DNA from: Pseudomonadota bacterium | GTDB taxonomy: Bacteria > Myxococcota > Polyangia > Polyangiales > Polyangiaceae | Length of the DNA: 11,633 nucleotides | NCBI GenBank assembly: GCA_023419055.1 | Contig: JAEZYO010000723.1 | Coordinates: 1-11,633, forward strand | Reading direction: 5' to 3' | Shown here: positions 1 through 5,658 of the stretch, piece by piece | Layout of the letters: every line of letters begins with the position of its first letter | How positions within the stretch are numbered: position 1 is the stretch's first letter | Position numbers and translations under genes: made by a program | The notes under the pieces: generated by a model | Databases searched by the model: none | Told to the model about the DNA's origin: nothing | What the model saw: only the letters and a program-made list of their open reading frames with translations

Positions 1-1134
1 CTCTAGCGCGAGCCGATTGTCTCCGATCGCGAGCGGAGTCTTGAGCGACAGACCGGCGCGCTGGCCCTGGAACCGCGCGCTCACTTCACCCAGCCGGACG
101 CTCGCGGAGTCGGAGCACTTGGCGCAGGTGATTTCCAGTCGCTCGTGGCCTTCCGCGTCCATTTTGATTTCGGCAGAGAGCGCGCCGCGCGAATCGTAGA
201 GCAGGAGCGCCACCACCGCCGCCGTGAGCAGCGCCGCCGCGGCAATGATCGCGATCGCGGCTCCGACGGGGATGCGACGCTTGCGAGGCTCGCGCCGCTC
301 CTCGGCGCGCTTCCTCCCGGACGACGCGGGGACGCTCGCCGGCAAGCTCGCGGGCGCGGCGCCGGACGGCCCGTAGCTCGGCGGTCCGTAGGGCAAGGCG
401 CTCGCGGGAGCGTACGCAGGCGCCGGGGGCTGACCCGGGTTCAAAGGTGCGATCCCAGGGCGCGCGACGCCGAGCAGGGTTTTCTGCGGAACGCCTCCGG
501 CCGGCGCAGGCGGGGCCCCCTGCGCAGTGACGGGAGCATGCCCTATCATCGTGCCACCGAGCGGTGCCGGCGCGTCCGGGGGCGGCGGCACCGGGGGGAT
601 GCTGCCCAAGAAATCGGGCGCGATCGGCGCGATTCCGACCATGGTGCCCTTGAGTGACTGGTGCCGAGCGGGAGCTTCCGGAGACGGCAGGGGCGCCGCG
701 GGCGGTGGCGAGAAGGTGGGGGGCGCCATCCCGACCATGGTGCCTTTCAGGCTGCGCGGTTCCGGGTAACTCGCCCCATAGGGATGCTGAGGCGGCTGGT
801 TCTCGGGCGGAGGATACGGAGCGCCATACGGAGGGGGCTCCGCGTACGTTTGCGGCGGCGGGTACCCGGGCGCGGCACTCGGGGTGGGCGCGGGGGCGAT
901 AGGCGCCATCCCGATGATGGTGCTGCGCAAGCCAGGCTGCGCCGCTGCTGGTGGAGAGCCCGGTACGGCGGGCGGCGCGGGCGCGGGCGGCGCGTTCGCT
1001 GCGGGAGCGGGGTATCCAGGCGCATGCCCGACCACGGTCTGACCGAGGCGGGGCGCTTCGAACGGATACCCACAGGCGACGCAAGCCTGTTGTTCCGCAT
1101 GGTTTTGAGCGCCGCAGCTCGGACAGATCTTCAT
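1..1134 (-). CDS. Zinc-ribbon, Pro-rich single-pass membrane protein with repeated TxxGxAP motifs (3' end missing)
   Basis: The gene reads leftward from ATG 1134-1132 and is still open at the window edge, giving 378 codons without a stop. It opens with a zinc ribbon made of two CxxC pairs (C4/C7 and C18/C21). A long Pro/Ala/Tyr/Gly-rich linker follows (about 39-278). It carries six spaced copies of a T-[ILMV]-[ILV]-G-x-A-[PR] motif, at about 33-39, 72-78, 132-138, 164-170, 195-201 and 219-225. A basic stretch (280-287) precedes one membrane helix (about 290-313), so the zinc ribbon and linker should be cytoplasmic and the C-terminal part outside. That outer part has a further CxxC (C337/C340). 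GGGGGAA lies just upstream of the ATG as a possible ribosome binding site. Zinc-ribbon, low-complexity, membrane proteins of this build are common in Myxococcota, but I know of no assigned function. Gene call is firm; role unknown. Confidence 0.88.
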   Translation of the reverse strand, partial: MKICPSCGAQNHAEQQACVACGYPFEAPRLGQTVVGHAPGYPAPAANAPPAPAPPAVPGSPPAAAQPGLRSTIIGMAPIAPAPTPSAAPGYPPPQTYAEPPPYGAPYPPPENQPPQHPYGASYPEPRSLKGTMVGMAPPTFSPPPAAPLPSPEAPARHQSLKGTMVGIAPIAPDFLGSIPPVPPPPDAPAPLGGTMIGHAPVTAQGAPPAPAGGVPQKTLLGVARPGIAPLNPGQPPAPAYAPASALPYGPPSYGPSGAAPASLPASVPASSGRKRAEERREPRKRRIPVGAAIAIIAAAALLTAAVVALLLYDSRGALSAEIKMDAEGHERLEITCAKCSDSASVRLGEVSARFQGQRAGLSLKTPLAIGDNRLALE

Positions 1135-1148
1135 TCGATTCCCCCGGC

Positions 1149-1178
1149 ACTATAGCCGTTAGCGACGTTTCGGCCCAA
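1149..1178 (-). promoter_or_regulatory. Possible promoter of the zinc-ribbon gene
   Basis: On the minus strand TATAGT (1154-1149) matches a -10 box at five of six bases. TTGGGC (1178-1173) lies 18 bp upstream as a weak -35 box. Transcription would start around 1142, leaving a leader of only about 8 nt before the ATG at 1134, which would barely include the GGGGGAA ribosome-binding sequence. The match could be chance. Confidence 0.3.
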
Positions 1179-1244
1179 CCCGAACGGGCGTGGCTAGAGC
1201 GACAAACGGTTTGAGCCGGTGCGCTCGCCGCGAAGCGGCCGCGT

Positions 1245-1284
1245 GGGGTGGGGCCCCGGCGGAATTCACTTCCGCGGGGCGGGG
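1245..1284 (+). other. Four G4 runs flanking a small hairpin (possible G-quadruplex)
   Basis: GGGG runs lie at 1245-1248, 1250-1253, 1276-1279 and 1281-1284. Each outer pair is separated by one base. The 22-nt centre contains CCCC (1254-1257) and an inverted repeat GCGGAA-TTCAC-TTCCGC (1259-1275). A quadruplex with a hairpin loop is possible on the plus strand, but CCCC could instead pair with a G run. In DNA this GC-rich, chance is a real alternative. Confidence 0.35.
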
Positions 1285-1302
1285 CGGCGAGTGCCCCCGA
1301 TG

Positions 1303-1350
1303 AAAAAGACACTAGAACACCGATCGGTTGCAAACCGATCGGTGCTCTAG
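1303..1350 (-). terminator. Strong 18-bp hairpin with T tract, reading leftward (terminator or attenuator)
   Basis: Arms 1312-1329 and 1333-1350 pair over 18 bp around a 3-nt loop, with one imperfect position. In plus-strand RNA that position is an A.C mismatch. In minus-strand RNA it is a G.U wobble, so the helix is unbroken. On the minus strand the stem is followed by TGTCTTTTT (1311-1303), as in an intrinsic terminator; the plus strand has a G run instead. Each arm contains the 10-bp palindrome ACCGATCGGT (1319-1328 and 1334-1343), so a paired operator is an alternative. Its place between divergent genes, upstream of the zinc-ribbon gene, fits an attenuator in that gene's leader or the end of a short minus-strand RNA. 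Confidence 0.6.
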
Positions 1351-1555
1351 AGGGGGGGAGCGTCCCGCGGCTTGCAAGGTCTTTGTCCAATTTCCGCGAG
1401 CTGCCCTATGGGGTGGAGGAGCCCGGTCAGAATCATGTTGGCCCACTACTTCTTCTTCCGCCTCGACGTTCGCGAGGGCCGAGTGCTCCGGGCCGTTGAT
1501 TTTAAAGGATGCTGCGCTCGCGAGGTCCGCTGGACCGGCCGAGACATGAACCCTT

Positions 1556-1562
1556 GGGGAGG
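1556..1562 (+). promoter_or_regulatory. Ribosome binding site deciding a GTG start
   Basis: GGGGAGG sits 6 nt before GTG 1569-1571. The in-frame ATG at 1509 has no comparable sequence and would add 20 Arg-rich residues, so GTG 1569 is the better start. Confidence 0.65.
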
Positions 1563-1568
1563 TCGCGC

Positions 1569-3263
1569 GTGAGGGTCAGTTTGCTTCAGGTGGTGGCTGC
1601 CGCCCGGCTGAGAGAAGCCTCCCTGGCGGCCGAAAGCGCAGGCTACATTTTGCTCGCCGTCGTGGACCAGGTCGCGGCGGCACCGCGCCGAGTGACCTTG
1701 GCGGGGGTCGACCTCGGTGAAGAGGGGAAGCTCCGCCTTTCCACGGCCGAACCCTGCGACGAACAAGCCGCCGAGCTTGAACTTCGAGCCCTCCTGGAGC
1801 AACTCCTACGCGTAGCGAGCTCCTCCACGCCGGCGCTCCAGCGGGTCGCCCGACATGCCGAACCCGCGGGGCTCGGTGGACTGGGGCGCGAGCTCGAGGC
1901 CGCCCTGATCCCGGTCAACCGCGCCGCCGCTCAACGGGCGCTTGCGCGACTGGTGCGGGAAACCGCGCGTGCCGTCGAGCGGGGTCTCGAAGTCGAGGAA
2001 GAGGTCTCGAAGGTCGAGTCGCCGCTGGTCGCGGCTTTGCTCGTGACTCCGGCGCCGAGCCCGGTGCCGAGGCGCCCGCCAGCGGTTTCCGCGCCGCCCG
2101 TGACGCTTCGAGAAGTTTCATCGCCCGCGCCGCCGGTTGCGTTCAAGATCGCGGTCGACGCGCCGCCTGCACCCATCCCGCCGCTCGAGATGCCCGCCAT
2201 TCAGGCGCTCCGCCGGATGGAGCCGATGCCCGAGCAAGAAGCTCGGCCCGCGCAGGCGCTCGAGCCGGTGGTCACGGTAGAGACGGTCCTCACCGAGGAG
2301 CTCGACGTCGACGTCGAGGTCGAGCTCGAGCTCGAACCCGAGCGTTCCCCGCGCGAAGCGGAGACGCGACCGGAGCCGGTCATTCTCCGCTCCGTCGCTC
2401 CGCCAGCTCCCCCTGCTGCGCTCGGTTCGCCGCTCGAAACGCCACGCCTCGGCACGTTGGTCGCGCCTTCGACCGTCTTTCAAGAGGTGACCTCGGAGCA
2501 CGAGTTGACCGAGCGAATGCCCCCGGTGGCTCTGCTCGAGGAAGCCCCGGAAGCTGGGGCGTTCGAGGACCAACGCTGCTCTTCGGAGATGGGGGACCAA
2601 GCGAAACCCGCGCCCATCGAGGAGGAGCGTGTCGAGGCTCCCATCGAGGAGGAGCGTGTCGAGGCTCCCGCCGAGCTCGAGGCCGAGGCTCCCGCCGAGC
2701 TCGAGGCCGGGGCTCCCGCCGAGCTCGAGGCCGAGGCTGCCGCCGAGCTCGAGGCCGAGGCTCCCGCCGAGCTCGAGGCCGAGGCTGCCGCCGAGCTCGA
2801 GGCCGAGGCTCCCGCCGAGCTCGAGGCCGCAGGGGAGCTCGAAGCTTTTTCGATCGCGATCGAGCTCCTCGACGCCGAAGCCCACGTCGAGGCTCTGCCG
2901 GAGCCGCTCGATGAGAGCGACATCATCGTGGAGGAGAGTCCACTCGAGCTCGCTTTCACGCCGAGCCCCCATCCGCCCGCATCGGTGACGCTCGAGGCGC
3001 TGCGTGGACCGAACTACGAGCCCGAGCCGGACTACGAGCCCGAGCCGCTCCCGGAGTACGAGCCCGAGCCGGAGCCCGAGCCCACTCCGCCGAGTCTCCC
3101 GCGGGTGCAGCTACGGCGTGAGCCGCTCCGAAGCGACATCGAGGATCTATTGCGTGGCTTCCGCAACGAGGCAGGGCCGACCGAACCCGAGCTCAGTCGC
3201 GAGCTCAGGATCCTCGCTGGCCTGGAGCTGACGCCGCCGCCGACGACCGCCGGCGAGCGCTAG
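1569..3263 (+). CDS. Acidic Glu/Pro-rich repeat protein with globular N-terminal domain
   Basis: Unrecognised 564-aa protein. Residues 1-140 look folded and mostly helical: a Leu/Ala-rich helix, a hydrophobic stretch (about 26-36), a short turn-strand segment near 47-58 (VDLGEEGKLRL), then helices including ELEAALIPVNRAAAQRALARL (about 108-128). This arrangement faintly recalls the C-lobe of the Hanks-type protein kinases abundant in myxobacteria, but no HRD or DFG catalytic motif is present, so the resemblance is a weak inference. Residues about 150-515 are low-complexity and very acidic. They contain two 9-residue and seven 8-residue tandem repeats (348-421) and a Tyr-Glu-Pro-rich run (483-508). 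A short charged helical tail (about 513-550) closes the protein. No signal peptide or membrane helix is evident, so it is probably cytoplasmic, perhaps a scaffold. It is transcribed away from the zinc-ribbon gene and is followed 73 bp later by the TerB-like gene. Confidence 0.85.
   Translation: MRVSLLQVVAAARLREASLAAESAGYILLAVVDQVAAAPRRVTLAGVDLGEEGKLRLSTAEPCDEQAAELELRALLEQLLRVASSSTPALQRVARHAEPAGLGGLGRELEAALIPVNRAAAQRALARLVRETARAVERGLEVEEEVSKVESPLVAALLVTPAPSPVPRRPPAVSAPPVTLREVSSPAPPVAFKIAVDAPPAPIPPLEMPAIQALRRMEPMPEQEARPAQALEPVVTVETVLTEELDVDVEVELELEPERSPREAETRPEPVILRSVAPPAPPAALGSPLETPRLGTLVAPSTVFQEVTSEHELTERMPPVALLEEAPEAGAFEDQRCSSEMGDQAKPAPIEEERVEAPIEEERVEAPAELEAEAPAELEAGAPAELEAEAAAELEAEAPAELEAEAAAELEAEAPAELEAAGELEAFSIAIELLDAEAHVEALPEPLDESDIIVEESPLELAFTPSPHPPASVTLEALRGPNYEPEPDYEPEPLPEYEPEPEPEPTPPSLPRVQLRREPLRSDIEDLLRGFRNEAGPTEPELSRELRILAGLELTPPPTTAGER
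2610..2663 (+). repeat. Two tandem 27-bp units (APIEEERVE)
   Basis: Units 2610-2636 and 2637-2663 are in frame and differ only at the third base of the first codon (GCG versus GCT). They directly precede the 24-bp array. Confidence 0.85.
2664..2831 (+). repeat. Seven tandem 24-bp units (A[PA]AELEAE), VNTR-like
   Basis: Units start at 2664, 2688, 2712, 2736, 2760, 2784 and 2808 and encode the octapeptide A-[PA]-A-E-L-E-A-[EGA]. They are almost identical at DNA level, differing mainly by CCC versus GCC at the second codon and by the last codon. Each contains the palindrome GAGCTC. Identity including third bases points to recent copy-number change by slippage or recombination. A degenerate remnant (GELEA) follows. 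The length is a multiple of three, so copy-number change keeps the frame. Confidence 0.92.
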
Positions 3264-3336
3264 CTTTGTGGGGTTTTCGGGGGCGAGCGAGCTGGGTCGT
3301 TGACGCGGGGAAAAAGGCCCGGAAAGTTCGTAGGTC

Positions 3337-3720
3337 ATGCACGAGGAAAACCTGGCGATTTTGAAAGCGCTCGTTTGCGTTGCCTGGGCCGACGGCCGCA
3401 TCGCGGGCGAAGAGAGTGAGATCATCGAGGGTTTGCTCGCGGCGTTCGAAGCGACGCCCACCGAGCGCCGCGCGATCCAGCTCTTCGCCAAGTCGCCGCG
3501 CGTGCTCGCCGACGTGCCCGTACACGAGCTCAGCTACGACGATCGCCGCGTGCTGCTGCAGCACGCCGTGCTGCTCACTTTCGTCGACGGCGAGCAGCAC
3601 GAGCGAGAGAAGAAGCTCATCGACGAGCTCTGTGAGCTCTTGCGCGTACCTTCGATCGAAGCCAGAGGCATCATCGGCGCGGCTGAAGAGCGCGCCCGCA
3701 GCCTGCTCCCGTCGCTCTGA
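3337..3720 (+). CDS. TerB-like (TerB/DUF533 type) small helical protein
   Basis: The 127-residue product is all-helical by appearance. It carries two acidic loop-helix motifs typical of TerB-like proteins: A18-D-G-R-I-A-G-E-E-S-E-I-I near the N-terminus and F82-V-D-G-E-Q-H-E-R-E-K-K-L-I in the second half. In this superfamily such acidic clusters bind divalent metal. The proteins are linked to tellurite or stress responses and to membrane-associated complexes, but the role of stand-alone copies is generally unknown. The size matches a single domain. ATG 3337 is the natural start, with only weak upstream purine stretches (GGAAAG around 3321). There is no signal peptide or membrane helix. It follows the acidic repeat gene after 73 bp, so co-transcription is possible, and it converges with the response-regulator gene 9 bp downstream. 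Confidence 0.85.
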   Translation: MHEENLAILKALVCVAWADGRIAGEESEIIEGLLAAFEATPTERRAIQLFAKSPRVLADVPVHELSYDDRRVLLQHAVLLTFVDGEQHEREKKLIDELCELLRVPSIEARGIIGAAEERARSLLPSL

Positions 3721-3733
3721 CCGCGCGGGTCAG
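3717..3733. terminator. Small palindrome spanning both convergent stop codons
   Basis: CTGACC-GCGCG-GGTCAG is a perfect 6-bp inverted repeat with a 5-nt centre. The plus-strand TGA stop (3718-3720) and the minus-strand TGA stop (3732-3730) lie in opposite arms. A symmetric hairpin here could slow polymerase from both sides, but no T tract follows on either strand, so terminator function is weakly supported. Confidence 0.35.
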
Positions 3734-4107
3734 CGCGAGGGGACGGCGGGCTTGAGCCGCTCGATCTCCTTCAGCAACGCGATCGGGCTGAAGGGCTTGG
3801 TGTAAAACGACGTGGCGCCCGCTTGCTTCGCGCGGGTTCGCGTCGCCTCGTCATCCATGGCGGTGATGATCACGACCGGCACCTCGCGCGTCGTCGGATC
3901 CTTCCGCAGTCGCTGGCAAACTTCGAAGCCGTCGTACTGGCCCGGGAGCATCAGATCGAGCAGGACCAGGTCGGGCGGGTCGGTCGTAGCGACGTCGAGT
4001 GCCTTCGCGCCGGAGCTCACCGCCGTGACGGAGTAGCCGCGCGCCTGGATCAGTGCCTCGATCATGCGACGGATCGAGTCTTGGTCCTCGACGACGAGAA
4101 TGCGCAT
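3730..4107 (-). CDS. Single-domain response regulator (CheY-like receiver)
   Basis: The 125-aa product is one receiver domain with nothing attached. Visible family landmarks are the acidic pair E7/D8, the phospho-acceptor D51 (in LVLLDLMLPG), T82 and K104 (in FYTKPF). All residues needed for phosphorylation are therefore present, and Y102 sits at the switch aromatic position. The loop after D51 reads LPGQYDGFEVC, two residues longer than the common MPGMDGFEV form. Having no output domain, it should act by protein contact or as a phosphate shuttle in the cytoplasm. It lies 51 bp downstream of a histidine-kinase-like gene on the same strand, which makes that protein its presumed partner. On the minus strand TATGAT (4122-4117) lies only 9 bp before the ATG and no ribosome binding site is visible. 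This would fit a leaderless internal transcript. Confidence 0.95.
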   Translation of the reverse strand: MRILVVEDQDSIRRMIEALIQARGYSVTAVSSGAKALDVATTDPPDLVLLDLMLPGQYDGFEVCQRLRKDPTTREVPVVIITAMDDEATRTRAKQAGATSFYTKPFSPIALLKEIERLKPAVPSR

Positions 4108-4116
4108 CGTAAAGGC

Positions 4117-4122
4117 ATCATA
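4117..4122 (-). promoter_or_regulatory. Possible -10 box for a leaderless response-regulator transcript
   Basis: TATGAT on the minus strand ends 9 bp before ATG 4107 and matches the -10 consensus at five of six bases. No convincing -35 box lies 16-18 bp upstream, so the call is tentative. Confidence 0.22.
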
Positions 4123-4158
4123 GCCGAAGTTACGACCGCCGCGATACGCCGCGAAACT

Positions 4159-5646
4159 CTACGCGCGGACGGGAATCGAGCGGCGACTCCTGAGCGCGAT
4201 CCAGAGTTCTTGTCGTCCCTCGACTCCTTCGCGAAGCTCGAGGGTCGCGCCGAGGGCACGCGCGGCAGCGTCCGCGGCCACGAGGGAGATCCCCGCGGGG
4301 CGACCCAGGGTGGTCGGATCCACGCGGTGGCGCGCTACTTCGCCACGCAGGCTCTCTGGAACGACGGGGCCGCCGTCCGCCACGGTGACGATGGGACCAA
4401 TCTCGGACCCGAAGCAGGAGACCACCACCGACCCTCCCTTTTGGGTGGCGGCGACGGCGTGCCCGAGCGCGCTATCGAGCAGGAGCTCGAGCAGGCGCCT
4501 CTGTCCGGTCACCGCCAGGCTACTCGGGAAGCTGCCGGAACACTCGACGCCCTCGCGCTCTGCGCGCGCTTCTACCCGAGTGAGAGCCTCACGAAGCAGG
4601 GGTACGAGATCGAGCGATTGCTTGGGCTCGTCCGCTGGACATTCTCCCAGGGTTTGCAGCTCCGAGAGCAGCTCCTGAGCGGCCTGGGTTCGGAGCGTGA
4701 GAGCGTGCACCGCCTCGTTCGACGACGGCAGCGCCGCGACGTCGTTCTTGAGTCCGTCCACCCAGCCCTTGAGCACTCGGTGAAAGGCTGCCGCCGCGCT
4801 CTGCACGCCCTCGAAGCGTTCGTGTTCGTCCGCGGCCGGCATCGGCGGCGGTTCGGTGCGCACGTCGCCCGTGGCGAGGACCGTGGCGAGCTCTCGCGCG
4901 TAGGCTTCGCCGAGCTGCTGCGCCTGCTCGAGCTCCTTCCTGAGCTCGTTGACCTCACGTTGATCGCTCGCCCCGTCGGCTTGCAGGTAGATGGACTGAG
5001 TGCCGCCTTCGAGCTCGACGCGACCGCCGTGTCGCAGGGCCATGCGGCTCAACCAGCGGCGCTCGAGCTCGCCCGTGGCAGAGGTGTCCGGCCCGAGCTC
5101 GACGCTGATTCGCACGAGGTCCCCCTGGCGACGAATGGTGACGACGGTCTCCGCGCTCGGTCCCGCTCCTGCGGTGGCGCTCGCCTGAGTGACCAGCAAG
5201 TTCAGCATCCGCCGGAGCTCGCTCTCCTCGCCGAACACCTCGGTGCCCGCGCCCGGCTCGATGGAAAGGCGAGCCGCCGGGGCGACCTCGTAGAGCAGGG
5301 CCGCAAGGTCGATGCGCCCGCGCCGCCCCTTGCCCCGCGCTCCGGAGTTCAGCTGCGAGAGCATGTCGATCGTGTCGTCGAGCGCGTCGAGCGTGGTCTC
5401 GACCGGGGCGCCCGTGGGTCGCACATCGATGCGGGGGGCGTGGAGCTCGCTGCGCAGGGCTTTGGCCGCGCCGCGCGCTTCCTGGGCCAAAAGCCAGGTG
5501 ATCTCGTGGCGAGTCAGGCGATCGTTGGACACAGGGAGCTTTAGTTTGCCACGCCGGCTCCCGAGCGGGCTAACGAAACGCCGATCTATCCGGACTTTCG
5601 GCCGTTCGTCTTCGTAGGACACCCACATCGCCCGAGAGCGTGGCAC
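4159..5646 (-). CDS. Histidine-kinase-like protein with two degenerate kinase modules
   Basis: Up to 495 aa, cytoplasmic (no signal peptide or membrane helix). Two similar halves are visible. Half one: a helical segment around H47 (RHEITWLLAQEA) to about 100, then an ATPase-like fold (112-222) with an N-box-like RRMLNLLVTQA and a closing LSRMALRHGGRVELEGG, but no D-x-G-x-G box. A coiled-coil-like stretch (228-256) links to half two: helices (283-336), then an ATPase-like fold (344-488) with LLELLLDSALGHA where the N box belongs, a partial G1 box V422-A-D-G-G-P, and GRPAGISLVAADAAARALGATL where G2 is expected. The invariant N-box Asn looks replaced in half two, so activity is doubtful. GTG 5646 gives the longest frame. 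ATG 5628 or GTG 5532 are possible, and codons between them (ATA, CTA, GTT, AAA) are unusual for this genome, favouring the shorter protein. The receiver gene follows 51 bp downstream. Confidence 0.8.
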   Translation of the reverse strand: MPRSRAMWVSYEDERPKVRIDRRFVSPLGSRRGKLKLPVSNDRLTRHEITWLLAQEARGAAKALRSELHAPRIDVRPTGAPVETTLDALDDTIDMLSQLNSGARGKGRRGRIDLAALLYEVAPAARLSIEPGAGTEVFGEESELRRMLNLLVTQASATAGAGPSAETVVTIRRQGDLVRISVELGPDTSATGELERRWLSRMALRHGGRVELEGGTQSIYLQADGASDQREVNELRKELEQAQQLGEAYARELATVLATGDVRTEPPPMPAADEHERFEGVQSAAAAFHRVLKGWVDGLKNDVAALPSSNEAVHALTLRTQAAQELLSELQTLGECPADEPKQSLDLVPLLREALTRVEARAEREGVECSGSFPSSLAVTGQRRLLELLLDSALGHAVAATQKGGSVVVSCFGSEIGPIVTVADGGPVVPESLRGEVARHRVDPTTLGRPAGISLVAADAAARALGATLELREGVEGRQELWIALRSRRSIPVRA

Positions 5647-5658
5647 GCTTGCCCCGGT
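5533..5658. promoter_or_regulatory. Probable shared divergent control region (if the kinase-like gene starts at GTG 5532)
   Basis: The longest leftward frame starts 12 bp from the rightward ATG at 5659, leaving no room for two promoters. Read as kinase codons, 5533-5646 uses A/T-ending codons rare elsewhere here (ATA, CTA, GTT, AAA). The plus strand holds TTTAGTTTG (about 5540-5548) and CTAACGAAAC, less GC-rich than the surroundings. I therefore infer that this stretch is non-coding and holds both promoters. No clear -35/-10 pair can be assigned. Confidence 0.35.

Larger units (their letters stand above)
1135..1568. other. Divergent intergenic region, no gene seen
   Basis: This 434-bp stretch separates the starts of two divergent genes. 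Open frames here run off into neighbours, have Arg/Pro/Ser-rich translations and show no recognisable domain, so I call no gene. It holds a possible minus-strand promoter near 1149-1178, a cluster of four G4 runs around a small hairpin (1245-1284), a strong hairpin with a minus-strand T tract (1303-1350), and a good ribosome binding site for the rightward gene (1556-1562). The promoter of the rightward gene is not obvious. TTGTCC at 1383-1388 with TATGGG at 1407-1412 is a poor candidate. Confidence 0.6.

Noticed and set aside
86..1390. Long minus-strand open frame (434 codons)
   Set aside because: It lies in another frame over the zinc-ribbon gene, runs through the intergenic hairpin, and its translation is Arg/Ala/Ser-rich without domains. 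The overlapping frame has clear CxxC pairs, repeats and a membrane helix.
2610..2831. Tandem repeats considered as a CRISPR array
   Set aside because: Units are contiguous without spacers, in frame with a protein, and no cas gene is present.
2118..2972. 284-codon minus-strand frame with LGLELGGS repeats
   Set aside because: The repeats are the antisense reading of the 24-bp array. The plus frame has a good ribosome binding site and a plausible N-terminal domain.
3300..3328. TTGACG with AAAGTT as a promoter for the TerB-like gene
   Set aside because: The -35 box is good, but the -10 match at 17-bp spacing is poor and there is no other support.
3823..5544. 573-codon plus-strand frame
   Set aside because: It runs antisense across both the response regulator and the kinase-like gene. 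The receiver on the other strand has every catalytic residue, so this frame is a by-product of high GC content.
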